Assembly: GCA_963971535.1 (NCBI GenBank)
Contig: OZ020589.1
Location: 72,441,520-72,505,519, forward strand
Direction of reading: 5' to 3'
Length of the DNA stretch: 64,000 nucleotides
Source: Notolepis coatsorum
Lineage: Eukaryota; Chordata; Actinopteri; Aulopiformes; Paralepididae
In this document: one piece after another, positions 43,332-53,387 of the stretch
How the letters are laid out: the number at the start of each line of letters is the position of its first letter
Position numbering within the stretch: position 1 is the first letter of the stretch
Position numbers and translations under genes: made by a program
The notes under the pieces: generated by a model
Database searches by the model: none
Seen by the model: the letters and a program-made list of their open reading frames with translations, nothing else
Told to the model about the DNA's origin: nothing

Positions 43332-46300
43332 TAGGGATGAGAATTGATAAGATTTTATCGATACGATTCCCTTATCGATTCTGCTTATCGATTCCTGCTT
43401 TATAATTTGAATAAATTTATTGGAAATGCAACAGAACTAAGCTGGTTAGAATAACAACATGCAACTTGACATTTCTGATTGTCATTTATTGTTGAGCCCC
43501 CATGTCAGAAAAATACAAAAACTGTAAACAAAAAAAATTAAATATAGCCTACACTTAAATAAAAGAATGTATTTGAGATTCTCTTAAAAAAAAATTGAAT
43601 TTTTTTATTCTTAAACTAATTTAATCTATTGAATAACGACCTGTTGAATGTACCCACCCACCCACCCACCCACAACCCCCACACACACACACACCTCCCT
43701 CCCCGGGCCCCTGTCCTGTAAGCCAGTGTTTCTCAAAGTGGGGGGCGCGCAGAGGCATGACAGGGGGGGCCTTGAGATTTATTTTATCATTTATTTTTTA
43801 TTTATTTTTGGATTACAGAAAATTATCACTAAAGTGCTATCTGTTGCAGCTGCACTGTTCTCCATGAAAATACCATTTCTCAAAATCTGAAAATCATTAT
43901 TTAATAAAACACAGAAAAGGATCACCAAATTACTCTGGATTAAAAAAACCTTTACAGACAACATTGAGACAAAGCTTCCTGACACATCTCCATCCAAACT
44001 CTTGGAAGAACTCTTTGAAATCTCATCTGATACCACCTAGAGAGCTAGTTTCAGAGTGTGGTGCTGAGTACCAAGTATCTCATCTCATGGCCCACCAAGT
44101 ATCTCATGATGCAGCAGTTTAGCTTTCTGTGCGGGTCTCATTTCCGCCCTAAGTGCAGCTCCAGTCATAATATCTATGGCTCCGGCAGCTAGCAACGTTC
44201 GGTTCATATGATACTCTTATTTTGAAAAACCCTGTAGCAACTCCGCGAGTCATATCCGCCCAGTCCGTGCTTCTGAAAGCAGAGCAGCGCTACACAGCAG
44301 TGCGCCTACACCTACACAACCCGAAATAAGTCTGGTGTTTTTTTTCTTCTCACAACGGATCAAATGCATCTACATGCTTTGCACCGTCGCCATTCTTTTA
44401 TGCCCACAAAGCCCGAAATTAACCTTTATGTACCATTACAATCACTACAACGTTAGCGTAAGCTAACAAGCTAATCCTGATCAGAGGCAGAGGCGCAGAG
44501 CCATAGAGAACAGCAGTGTGGACTGGGGAAAGGGAATGGGGGGGCACTCTCCCCTTCTATGTGTGTGTGTGTGCGTGCATGCGTTTGGAAAGACGATGAA
44601 GTCACTAGTCAGGACTCAGGACAGGAGTATATTATAGTAAACTGAGAATTACTGAGGATGGACAGATAATGTTGATATTCAAATATAAAAAAGTTTCGAG
44701 AGGAGTGGAAGTTTGAAGACAGACTACAATATGATGCGGGGGTGGTGAGTTGAAACGGTGTGTGTGTGTGTGTCCCGACCCCACTTCTATGTTTCAATAA
44801 ATTATTTGCATTTAAAACTATTAACGCTGACTCATTCCTTCAGTCCACTCAGAATTATGCTAATATTCCTTATGTTGTTTATGATATATATTGAAAATAG
44901 CATATGAGAGTATTATATAGTAATAATAACACATGGCGATATACTAAAAAGCTATTTATAATTTTTGGCTGGTAAAAAAAAATCTGCCTGGCTGGTAGTT
45001 TTTAAAATCTACCAGCCAAATGGCTGGTAAGTCAAAAAGTTAAGTTTGTTCCCTGCCCCCACCCCTTTTTTTTGTATTTGTACCTGCTGTCAGCTGTTAT
45101 CTATCTCTGTGTGTCTGTATGAGCCTGATTAGCCAGCGTCAGCTGCGTCAGCTAGCGTTAGCTAGCGTTAGCCAGCGCTAGCTCCGTGGTTGTTGCCACA
45201 GAGTCATTGACTTGGTTCTAAATAGAGCTGCCGCGGTTACCGCATTACCGCGGTATCGCTGTTACATCACGCCCACCGCAGAGTTTAGCTGAATACCGCA
45301 TCACCGCTGTTTTTTATAATAATACTCTCAACCAAAGCAATGCAACGGAACAATTTTGATTGACAGTCGATTCTGCCAATTACGTCACACCGCTTGCACC
45401 CGCCTCTGCTGTTACCACCAATCGGCAAGCGCGTATTCGTTTTTTACTTCCTGGATGTCAGCCATTGATCAGATCTCACAACAAGGCTAATAACGTTAGC
45501 TCCCCGCCGGAGTGGACTACCAGCGCTCCACAGGACTAAACGAGGCATAATGATTTTACTGCAACGAATGTTATAATAAAAGCCCTTCGTTCTATACACT
45601 TGTCTGATTGAAAACTTTATTAACAGACCGCAGAATGGGCACAACTCAGCACGCTCTGAGCAAAGGGAGGAACTGAGATATGAATTGAGTAATGCTTGCC
45701 TTGCTATGGTCCGGTAAATACACTGATGTCATTGAACGTGTAAATAACGTTAATTCCACAAAACGAATGCCTTTGTTAATCATAAGTAGTGACTTTATAA
45801 TAATAAGAAGAAGAAAGGGTCGGGGGGGGTAACCGCCGGGCGCTACCACCCCTGCCCGCGACACCGAGTGAACGGCGCAAGACCAGAGGGGAGACTTCGA
45901 ATCCGTGTTTCACTTTCAATAACGAATCCCAAACAATATTCATGCTGCAAAGTCATCCTCTAAAGATAGACATTTAGACTAGAGGCAGGCTATATGCTAT
46001 AAAGATTTTTTTTTTGTAACCGTGGCGGTAGGAAATATTTCGCAAATTTGTGCGGTAAGGAAAAAATCAATACCGCGGCAGCCCTAGTTCTAAAGCATTC
46101 GAGTAGTTTTCAATCACTGTACTTAGAAACAGTCAAACAGCGGGAGCATTTCGGGAGCATATGACCAAAACCCAGGCAATTTCGAGTGTAAGGAATCAAA
46201 TAGTCTGCCATGGCTACATGCTAACGCTTATTGTTTTGAAATGCGCAACTGTCGGAAAAACATGGCATCGATAGAGGAATCGATAGTCACGGAGGCATGC

Positions 46301-46366
46301 GATTCCAAGAATCGGACAATTAGGAACCGGCTCCCAACTGGAACCGGTTTTCGATTCCCATCCCTA
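43332..46366. mobile_element. hAT-like element (TAGGGATGAGAATTGATAAG), expanded by insertions
   Basis: Ends TAGGGATGAGAATTGATAAG and CGATTCCCATCCCTA; flanks TGCCGGGC (43324-43331) and TGCCTGGC (46367-46374), an 8-bp TSD with one mismatch. Contains a solo left end CAGTGTTTCTCAAAGTGG at 43721 with hAT-family-like interior, and the complete element 45223-46086. The frame near 43930-44036 (LPDTSPSKLLEELFEISSD) could be a transposase remnant, unproven. Confidence 0.88.
45223..46086. mobile_element. Non-autonomous hAT-like element (TAGAGCTGCCGCGG)
   Basis: Ends TAGAGCTGCCGCGGTTACC and ATACCGCGGCAGCCCTA, exact 8-bp TSD GTTCTAAA (45215-45222, 46087-46094). The ends iterate TACCGCGGT. The central 310 bp (45352-45663) is shared with two other families with different ends. 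It contains TTACGTCAC (CRE-like) and ACTTCC (ETS-like) motifs. Confidence 0.95.
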
Positions 46367-46374
46367 TGCCTGGC

Positions 46375-46388
46375 GCCCAATGTGTTAA
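46375..46388. mobile_element. End of a piggyBac-like MITE
   Basis: GCGCCCAATGTGTTAA with TTAA at 46385-46388. The MITE's interior left of the hAT insertion at 43332 (43136-43331) resembles 14540-14730. Its left end is not clear; 31660-32107 resembles the matching part of 13782-14739. Confidence 0.6.
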
Positions 46389-46913
46389 TGGAAAGATTAG
46401 TTTTCCGCTTGAAATTAAAGTGCAGTATTTGAAATACAATGAAAGGAATATGGCTGGATTTCTTATCAAAAGGAAAAGTGTCGCTGTTATTTAAAATAAA
46501 TAAATAAACAAATTAGAAGGCCATCAATATAAATTGCAGCATACATCAAACTAACACACACACTGTACTGTTTCAAAACAACACTGCTCTGTTCATTCTA
46601 TTTTTTAAATACGTACATTATCTGTCTACATTTATTTAGACTAACATTATTTAAATATTGAGTGCAACTGTGGCGGATTAACGTAATTCAGTGAGTTGGA
46701 ACTATCTATGGGTTGGGGGACCGCACAGACAATTTTGCGTCACGGACCTTCTCGGCTCTAACGTTAACGGAGTTGATAACATATAACATGCAGTGGGAAA
46801 GCGGCAATAGTCCCGGTTGGAGTTAGTAAACACAGTTGTATGTTAGCCTTCTTGGATGTTGAATAAACACCTATCATTGTCTTTCAACACCCCGCCTCTC
46901 AGATAGGGCTGAA
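46389..46913. repeat. Dispersed repeat, second copy interrupted at 57850-63210
   Basis: Reverse-complement match to the host sequence left after deleting the insertions in 57850-63210: TGGAAAGATTAGTTTTCCGC here equals 63191-63210 reversed, and CAACATCCAAGAAGGCTAAC at 57899 matches near 46860 reversed. In both places a piggyBac-like end is joined at the same TTAATGG, so that MITE was already in the ancestral copy. Confidence 0.75.
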
Positions 46914-48429
46914 CGATTAATCGATTTTAAATCGAAATCGCGATTTGGAATGATGCAATTATCAAATCGTAAAATTAAAAAAAAAACGTTAATTATTTTA
47001 TTTTTTAACCAGGAAGTCCCATTGAGATACAAGATTGGTTTGGGAGAGGGAGGTAAGGGGTTTTAGATTGTGTGTTGTGAAGTTTAGACTTCAGAGAGGG
47101 AGAGTAAAGTACAGAAAAAAAGGTACCGTTGGGTACCGGTAGGCCTGCCACGATAACACATTTTGCTGGGCGATTAATTGCCCCCGAAAATATCGCGATA
47201 AGCGATATTATTGCGACCGGTTAGAGAATTTTTTTTTTTGAGAAATTTATTTCCCAAAACTTTTATTTTGAAGCCCACCGCTCCGTCTTTTCCGGTGTTT
47301 AAGACTTTTATTTTGAAGCCCACCGACCGGACCGGAAGTATTGTTGTGATTATTTCAGGTACTTTTTGGGTACCAGAAAAGTCACGTGAAACACTGCAGA
47401 CCACTGAATAGAGACGCGTCTCTAGGATTTCATAATCATTATGTTTGCAGCAGGCACAAGTGCAATAAACAAAGGATACAGTCACTGTGTATTCTGCCTC
47501 ATTTATTGATTAAACAAAACCGACATCAACACAATTTGCCACAGAGCGGAGAGTTTAGTCTCGCAAAAAGATCGCTGACTTGTTAAGGCTTGTTGTTAGG
47601 TTAGGTGCTAATGTTGTGCTAGCGTTTTAGCATGGCTATCGTACATAGCGTGATCAATATAACTCGCTATTGATTGTTTGTATGAGTAACGTTAATGCTA
47701 GTAGAATAGACACAACGTGAGGTAATCACCATCCATTTTAAACCGGTTATTACCTAATGCTAACGTTAGCAAATAGACGCGACTGGTAACGTTACAGCTT
47801 GTTAGCCTAATGCTCGTTAACGTTAGCATAGACAGCCTAGCTAACGTTAACGCTTGTAGAATAGACACAATGAGAGGTAACGTTAGCGTTAGCAGAATAG
47901 ACACAACGAGGGTCTCGTTAATGTTGTTATTGATTGATTGATTGAAAACTGTGTTTACTCTGTTTGTATGAGTAACGTTAATGCTAGTAGAATAGACACA
48001 ATGAGGGGTAACGTTAGCCCCACGGAGCTCCTGTGCTGTGCTCTGTAGTAAAGCCAGCGGCCCGCCTCCCAACACGGACAGTGACTGACAAGGGGCACTG
48101 GGTCCGCCTCATTAAAACAAACGCGTAAATAGCAATTAATCGCGCCCGTCAAAATCATTGCATTCATTTTAATTATCGCGGCAATTAATCGATTTATTGC
48201 TTATCGCGGCAGGCCTAGGTACCGGTATCGATTCCCAGGTCAAAAGAAACATTTTCAGGCTCGGTGTCCTGAAAAGTCCCACCGCGTAGGCCAGATGAAA
48301 GCCGCATTTTACAATAAACCTCTGTGGGGCTGCTTAAAAAATATATATTATAATCGAAAATGTAATCGCAATCGCAATATCTGTCCGAAAAATCGCAATT
48401 AGATTATTTCCCAAAATCGTGCAGCCCTA
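46914..48429. mobile_element. hAT-like element (TAGGGCTGAACGATTAATCG)
   Basis: Ends TAGGGCTGAACGATTAATCG and AAATCGTGCAGCCCTA; the ends iterate AATCGCGATT. Same family as 58625-60274. The flanking octamers do not match, so no TSD supports the boundaries. A younger element is at 47140-48217. Confidence 0.75.
47140..48217. mobile_element. Non-autonomous hAT-like element (TAGGCCTGCCACGATAA)
   Basis: Ends TAGGCCTGCCACGATAA and TTATCGCGGCAGGCCTA, exact 8-bp TSD GGTACCGG (47132-47139, 48218-48225). 47680-48020 holds four to five imperfect tandem units with AGAATAGACACAA and GTAACGTTA. A (TGAT)n-adjacent tail fragment near 47935 resembles the dispersed LINE tail. Confidence 0.94.
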
Positions 48430-48883
48430 AACCCTAGCGCTGTGTACATTTTACACTAGAACTCCCAAAATAGCGTTATTATAGCATAGGATCCACAGGG
48501 AAGCTGCATAACTACAGCTCCATACAACTACTACAGAACCCGTTGTCACAACTATCAGAAATACAGCGACAGGTAGGCTAATGTGTTTATGCATAAGCAA
48601 TGAAAAAGTGAGCGGGCCCACTAACACAAACTGTGAAATAAAATCGCTATAAAAATGCAGTCCAGTTACCATCTGCATGTTCAATTAGCCAATTTGATCA
48701 GAATTTTGTGAGCCAGGCATGTCAGTTCACGCAGTTCCAGAGCGCAGCATTGGGGAGCAGCTCATTTTCATTTAAGGCTACAGCCTGTCGAGAACAGGAC
48801 TGAAACAGGAGTCTAGAGGCTGCTAGAATGCATAATCTGTATTTTCAGCTGAAAACTTCAATGACATGTTGTGGGTACCTCAG
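48430..48883. other. No recognisable gene or repeat
   Basis: Nothing assignable; possibly low-copy DNA between two nests. No matching TIR partner was found. Confidence 0.4.
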
Positions 48884-49073
48884 AAACTTATTAGGCTTGG
48901 GCGGTATCCTTTTTTTCACACCGTCAAACCTTTATGACATAATACCCCGGTGTACGGTATTTGACAGTATGACTTTCATTTTCATCAGCGGGGGGGGGCA
49001 ACCCGTGTTACCAAGTAAACAAATCATCGTCAGCTCTCAGAATGGTAGTCCTGCACCGGTAGAAGCCTGCACC

Positions 49074-50127
49074 TAGGGCTGGGCGATATGGCCTAAATAT
49101 GATATCACGATATTTTCTGACCTTTCGGCGATACACGATACACATCACGATGTTTTTCTTTTTTACCCCAAACAATTCATTATGAGGCTTACCAAGACAG
49201 TATTTGATTTTGCAAGCTAACATTAAAGACAAAATAAAATACCCATGCATTTAGCATTTTTATATTATATATTAGATTTAGATTATTAGATTATATATTG
49301 CATATATTTAGCAATGAGATATTATATGATTTAGATATGAAATATGATTAATTGAAAATGGGGGACCCTGATGTAAACAAGACTAAAGTCTTTCTCTGGT
49401 CTGCATCCCCTTAACAATTGTATGTATTGAGCTGTACTGTACCCATTCTGCAATATGTTAATAAAGTTTTAAATCAATCAATCAATCAATAGCATTTTAA
49501 TGAAACTACTGTATATATGTATGTCTCTAAATGTTTTGATGAATTGAAAATGGAGGACCCTTATGTAAAAAAGTCGAAAGTCTTTTTCTGGTCTTCATCC
49601 TCCTGTACTGTATTGTACCCATTCTGCAACCCTTTAACAAAGTCTTCACTCATTCATTCTGACGGAAACATATAATTTTGATTGACAGTCGAGTCTGCCA
49701 ATTACGTCACAGCGCTTGCACCCGCCCTGCTGTTCTTAGCACCAATCGGCAAGCTCCTAGCTTTTTACTTCCTGAATGTCCTGTGGCTGAACAACATCAA
49801 CAAGGCTACTAACGTTAGCTCCCCGCGGCCGTCGAGTAGGAGACCAGTGCTAAACAGGATGACTAAATGAGGCATAATGATTTTACTACAACGAATGTTA
49901 TAATAAAAGCCTTTCCATACATCTGTCTGATTGAAAACTTTATTAACAGACCGCGGAATGGGCATATCTCAGCACGGGCTGAGATATGAACGAGTAACGT
50001 GTGGACAGATTGACGCGACACAATCCTCTTGGGCAAAACATCACGATATCCACGATACGTTGAAAAAGTGTATCGTTAATGAACTGTACTCGATATTTAT
50101 ATAATATCGTCATATCGCCCAGCCCTA
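49074..50127. mobile_element. Non-autonomous hAT-like element (TAGGGCTGGGCGATATGG)
   Basis: Ends TAGGGCTGGGCGATATGG and CATATCGCCCAGCCCTA, exact 8-bp TSD CCTGCACC (49066-49073, 50128-50135). Contains two LINE-tail fragments (49348-49496, 49538-49662) and the shared module 49675-49985. Confidence 0.95.
49348..49662 (+). repeat. Two LINE 3'-end fragments in tandem
   Basis: 49348-49496 and 49538-49662 each contain the AATTGAAAATGG...GGACCC start, an AAGTCTTT...TCTGGTCT core and the CCCATTCTGCAA terminus of the 3' UTR at 36089-36233; the first keeps an (ATCA)n tail. The second is diverged and may be older. Confidence 0.8.
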
Positions 50128-50344
50128 CCTGCACCGTTTTAGCGTTAGCATCTAGCCTAGCCGTGGCAGACTATTTGATTCCTTAAGGCAGACCTGGGCA
50201 TTGTACGGCCCCGCGGGATGATTCTGACCGGCCCGCGAAAGATGATGATATAAAAAAAGAAATAAAAAATTACTTTTTTCTTTTCATGTCAACGTTCACA
50301 CGCACAATTACTTTTTTCTTTTCACACGCACAATATACGCTTAC

Positions 50345-50933
50345 TAGGGATGGGTACCTTTCACATTTGAACCGATACCGGTACCGGTACCTGTGAATCG
50401 ATACCGGTACCCAACGGTACCTTTTTTCGGTACTTTAAAAAAAAATAAAAAAAAATAAAAAAAAAATTTTTTATTAATTTTTTTTTTTACTTTTTTTTTT
50501 TTTTTTACTTTTTTCTTTTCATGTCAACGTTCACACGCACAATATATGCTTACCTAGGATTTGACTTGATTCAACAACAAAGCAGTCGGAGCAATGACAA
50601 GCCGAAAACTGTCGAAATTTAATTTACCTACCTCAGTCGTAAAAAAAAATCCAAACTTCAAATAACTACAATTTCGACAGTTTTCGGCTCGTCATTGCTC
50701 CGACTGCTTTGTTGTTGAATCAAGTCAAATCCTAGGTAAGCATATATTGTGCGTGTGAACGTTGACATGAAAAAAAAAAGTAAAAAAAAAAAAAAAAAAA
50801 GTAAAAAAAAAAAATTAATAAAAAATATTTTTTTTTTATTTTTTTTCCGGTTTCTCACTTGATTCGATACTCGGTAGTACCGACATGTTTCGGTTCGGTA
50901 CCTCAAAAGTACCGAATTCGGTACCCATCCCTA
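50345..50933. mobile_element. hAT-like fold-back element (TAGGGATGGGTACC)
   Basis: Ends TAGGGATGGGTACC and GGTACCCATCCCTA, exact 8-bp TSD ACGCTTAC (50337-50344, 50934-50941). The interior is dominated by two inverted arms of about 104 bp (50516-50619, 50670-50774) with about one mismatch. The arms contain CATGTCAACGTTCACACGCA, which also occurs just outside the element at 50286-50305. Confidence 0.94.
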
Positions 50934-50959
50934 ACGCTTACACTTATGAAATGCATAGC

Positions 50960-51719
50960 TAGGGATGGGCGATATAACGATAACGATAAATATCGCGATA
51001 TATTTTAATAATCGATATCGAATATCGAAATAAAAAAAAAATCGAAAAATCGTTTTTTTATATATATTTTTTATTTTTATTTTATTTTTTATTTTTTTGT
51101 GACCTGCAACAGGGCAGTTTTAAAACCAGAGACAGTGGACAGACTTGTCTTTCTTGCCTGCAACTTAAAGTAATGGCTTTGCTTGTCCAAATGACAATAC
51201 TGACCAAATTGAGATTTATTTTTCTCTTGTCCATTTATTTCCAAGTTCCAAGTTTCTTTAATAGTTGTCATACATACATACGTACATAATACTTTTATAC
51301 AAAATGCTTCTTACTGTTACTGTTACGCTTTTGTTTGCTTTCTAATTTAAAATACAGTTTGAAACAGTCTGTACACAGTAGGCTATGTGTGCTAGCAGAA
51401 CTAGACTCCAGTCACGAGTCACGGTGCACATGTGCGGTGGTTTGTCCACCAAAAAAGCGCCAAAAGATCGAAAATAAACTAGCAGAGCCAGAACTGTTCA
51501 ACTCCCCTGGAGCCACAGCCAGCAGAGAAGCCAATTTACTTTCGCTTTTAAACCAGCTGCAGCCTGAGAACTGGAGTGTGAGGGGATGTAACACTAAAGA
51601 TGGCGGCAATGACAAAGAATTGCTGCAAAATAAACATACATTCTGTTATTTTTTTTTTTTTTTTTTTTTTTTTTTATACTTATAACAATTCGATAATTAT
51701 CGATATCGAGAAATATGAT
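50960..51719. mobile_element. Left part of a hAT-like element, right end lost
   Basis: TAGGGATGGGCGATATAACG matches the left end at 19549, and the interior (51345-51630) is nearly identical to that element. The right terminus is absent: at GATAACTCGATAAAC the sequence switches to piggyBac-like MITE interior. Confidence 0.85.
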
Positions 51720-52358
51720 AACTCGATAAACAACATGATTTGGACATATATACCATTATACAAGCTGGAGATGGACCGGGTAAATCTACATCCCATAATG
51801 ATAAGATTTCTACTCTACGATGATCGCCCAACGGCGCGCGGAGACTGGGGTGAGTTTTAGCGTGTAACAACGTTACCGTCTTCGATACTAACTGCTATTA
51901 TCAACATTTGACCCACATTAGATGATTGGTATAACGCTGCCCACGGAATTATAAACGCCCCCTAGCCCATCCGGTCAACATCAGATGACGTGTAGTAACT
52001 TCTAGAAGTACGTCTAGTTGGAATTTTTTATATCGCGCTGATTGCCATAAAACTGTATTGCATCATCAATATAATGCATTTGGGGCTATAGATCACGTTC
52101 TGGAGAAAGCTGCAGAAAGAGATGAAAACATACTTATACATTAGACCATACTTTACTATGAATATGTGAATGAAAAAGTTTAACGTTGCTACACAATGAA
52201 CAATACATATAGGACTTTGAATGGGCCCTAATAATGGCAATGTAGCAATAGAATTTAAAAAGTTATAGCCATGCAAAGAAGGGGTACTTCTCCATAGACA
52301 AATAGAGCCGGCAACCTATGGTATATCATGAATTTAACCCAAGGCAACCAAAGTGTTA
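51720..52358. mobile_element. Right part of a piggyBac-like MITE
   Basis: From CTCGATAAACAACATGATTT to GCAACCAAAGTGTTAA (TTAA 52355-52358) it is close to 14100-14739. The left portion, including the other TTAA end, is missing. Confidence 0.88.
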
Positions 52359-53387
52359 ATATAGGCATGTAAAGTCAAAAAGGCTACAAAACTGGGACAC
52401 TTTTCTTTACACAGTTCAGTGACATGTCTTGTTTATTTTTGCTATAAGATGATGTGATGTCTTTAGAAAGCTAAGAAAATCCTTGTTTCAATAGTATATG
52501 AAACTCAAAATGCCCTTTGTTATTAATGTTTCACATTTTGTTTATCATTTTGGAAATAAATTCTATTTGAATAAATGATATTTTTGAAAGCTTACCTCAC
52601 CTTTTAATTGCCAAATAATAACATACACTCTTACCAGGGGTCAAAACAATGCCATTTACTGCTTTTTATATAGAAATAAAATGTATATTATGCATAATTG
52701 AGTTTGGAATTTTGGCCCGGCCCTCCAACATATTTTCAGTTGCTCATTCGGCCCCCTGGGAAAAATAATTGCCCACCCCTGCCTTAAGGGCTAGAAATTG
52801 CCTGGGTTTTGGTCATATGCTCCCGAAATGCTCCCGTTGTTTGGCTACTTCTATGTGCAGTGAAAACTACTTGAATGCTTTATAACCTAGTCATTGATTT
52901 AGTTCAGGGTAATCTAAGATTAGCCGCAGAGCTAACGCTAGTTAACGTGAGCTAACGCTAGTTAATCAAGCTCAGTAGCTCACAGAGAGCTGACAGCGGA
53001 TAGTACAGGACGGTACAAATACAATAAAAAGGCGGATGGGGCTGTTGTGTAAACCTTGTACTCTTTAGTTCACATATAATAAGAGACAGATTATTTGCTT
53101 GCTCCAGCAGTTGCTCCACAACAACATACACCAACTCTCGTCACAACGCTTTACCGTATTTTCACAGCACTGTCGCAACATTACCGTAAAACATGAACAC
53201 CGTTGTGACCCACTCGCTCCACTAGACTGGTCTCGCCCTCTGCTGGCGTGTGTGTGCACTACACTCCGTGTCACTGTTATAGAAACTGAAGCGCATCTGT
53301 GATTTTGACGGTGATGGACGGTATTGAGGATTTCTAAATACCCTGGTATACCGTCATACCGTCATACCGCCCAAGCCTAAAACGTAT

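Larger units (their letters stand above)
50189..52781. mobile_element. hAT-like element (CAGACCTGGGCA) with nested elements
   Basis: Left end CAGACCTGGGCATTGTACGG and right end AATTGCCCACCCCTG, exact 8-bp TSD CCTTAAGG (50181-50188, 52782-52789). The subterminal sequence GGCCCCGCGGG/CGGCCCCCTGGG is typical of a common vertebrate hAT type. Contains 50345-50933, a half element at 50960-51720 and a half piggyBac-like MITE to 52358; 52359-52780 is its own remaining 3' portion. Confidence 0.92.
48892..53379. mobile_element. hAT-like element (TAGGCTTGGGCGGTAT) with four nested elements
   Basis: Ends TAGGCTTGGGCGGTATCC and CATACCGCCCAAGCCTA; flanks AAACTTAT (48884-48891) and AAACGTAT (53380-53387), an 8-bp TSD with one mismatch. 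Its own DNA remains at 48892-49065, 50136-50188 and 52790-53379. 52790-53000 resembles 46095-46230 reversed. Confidence 0.9.
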
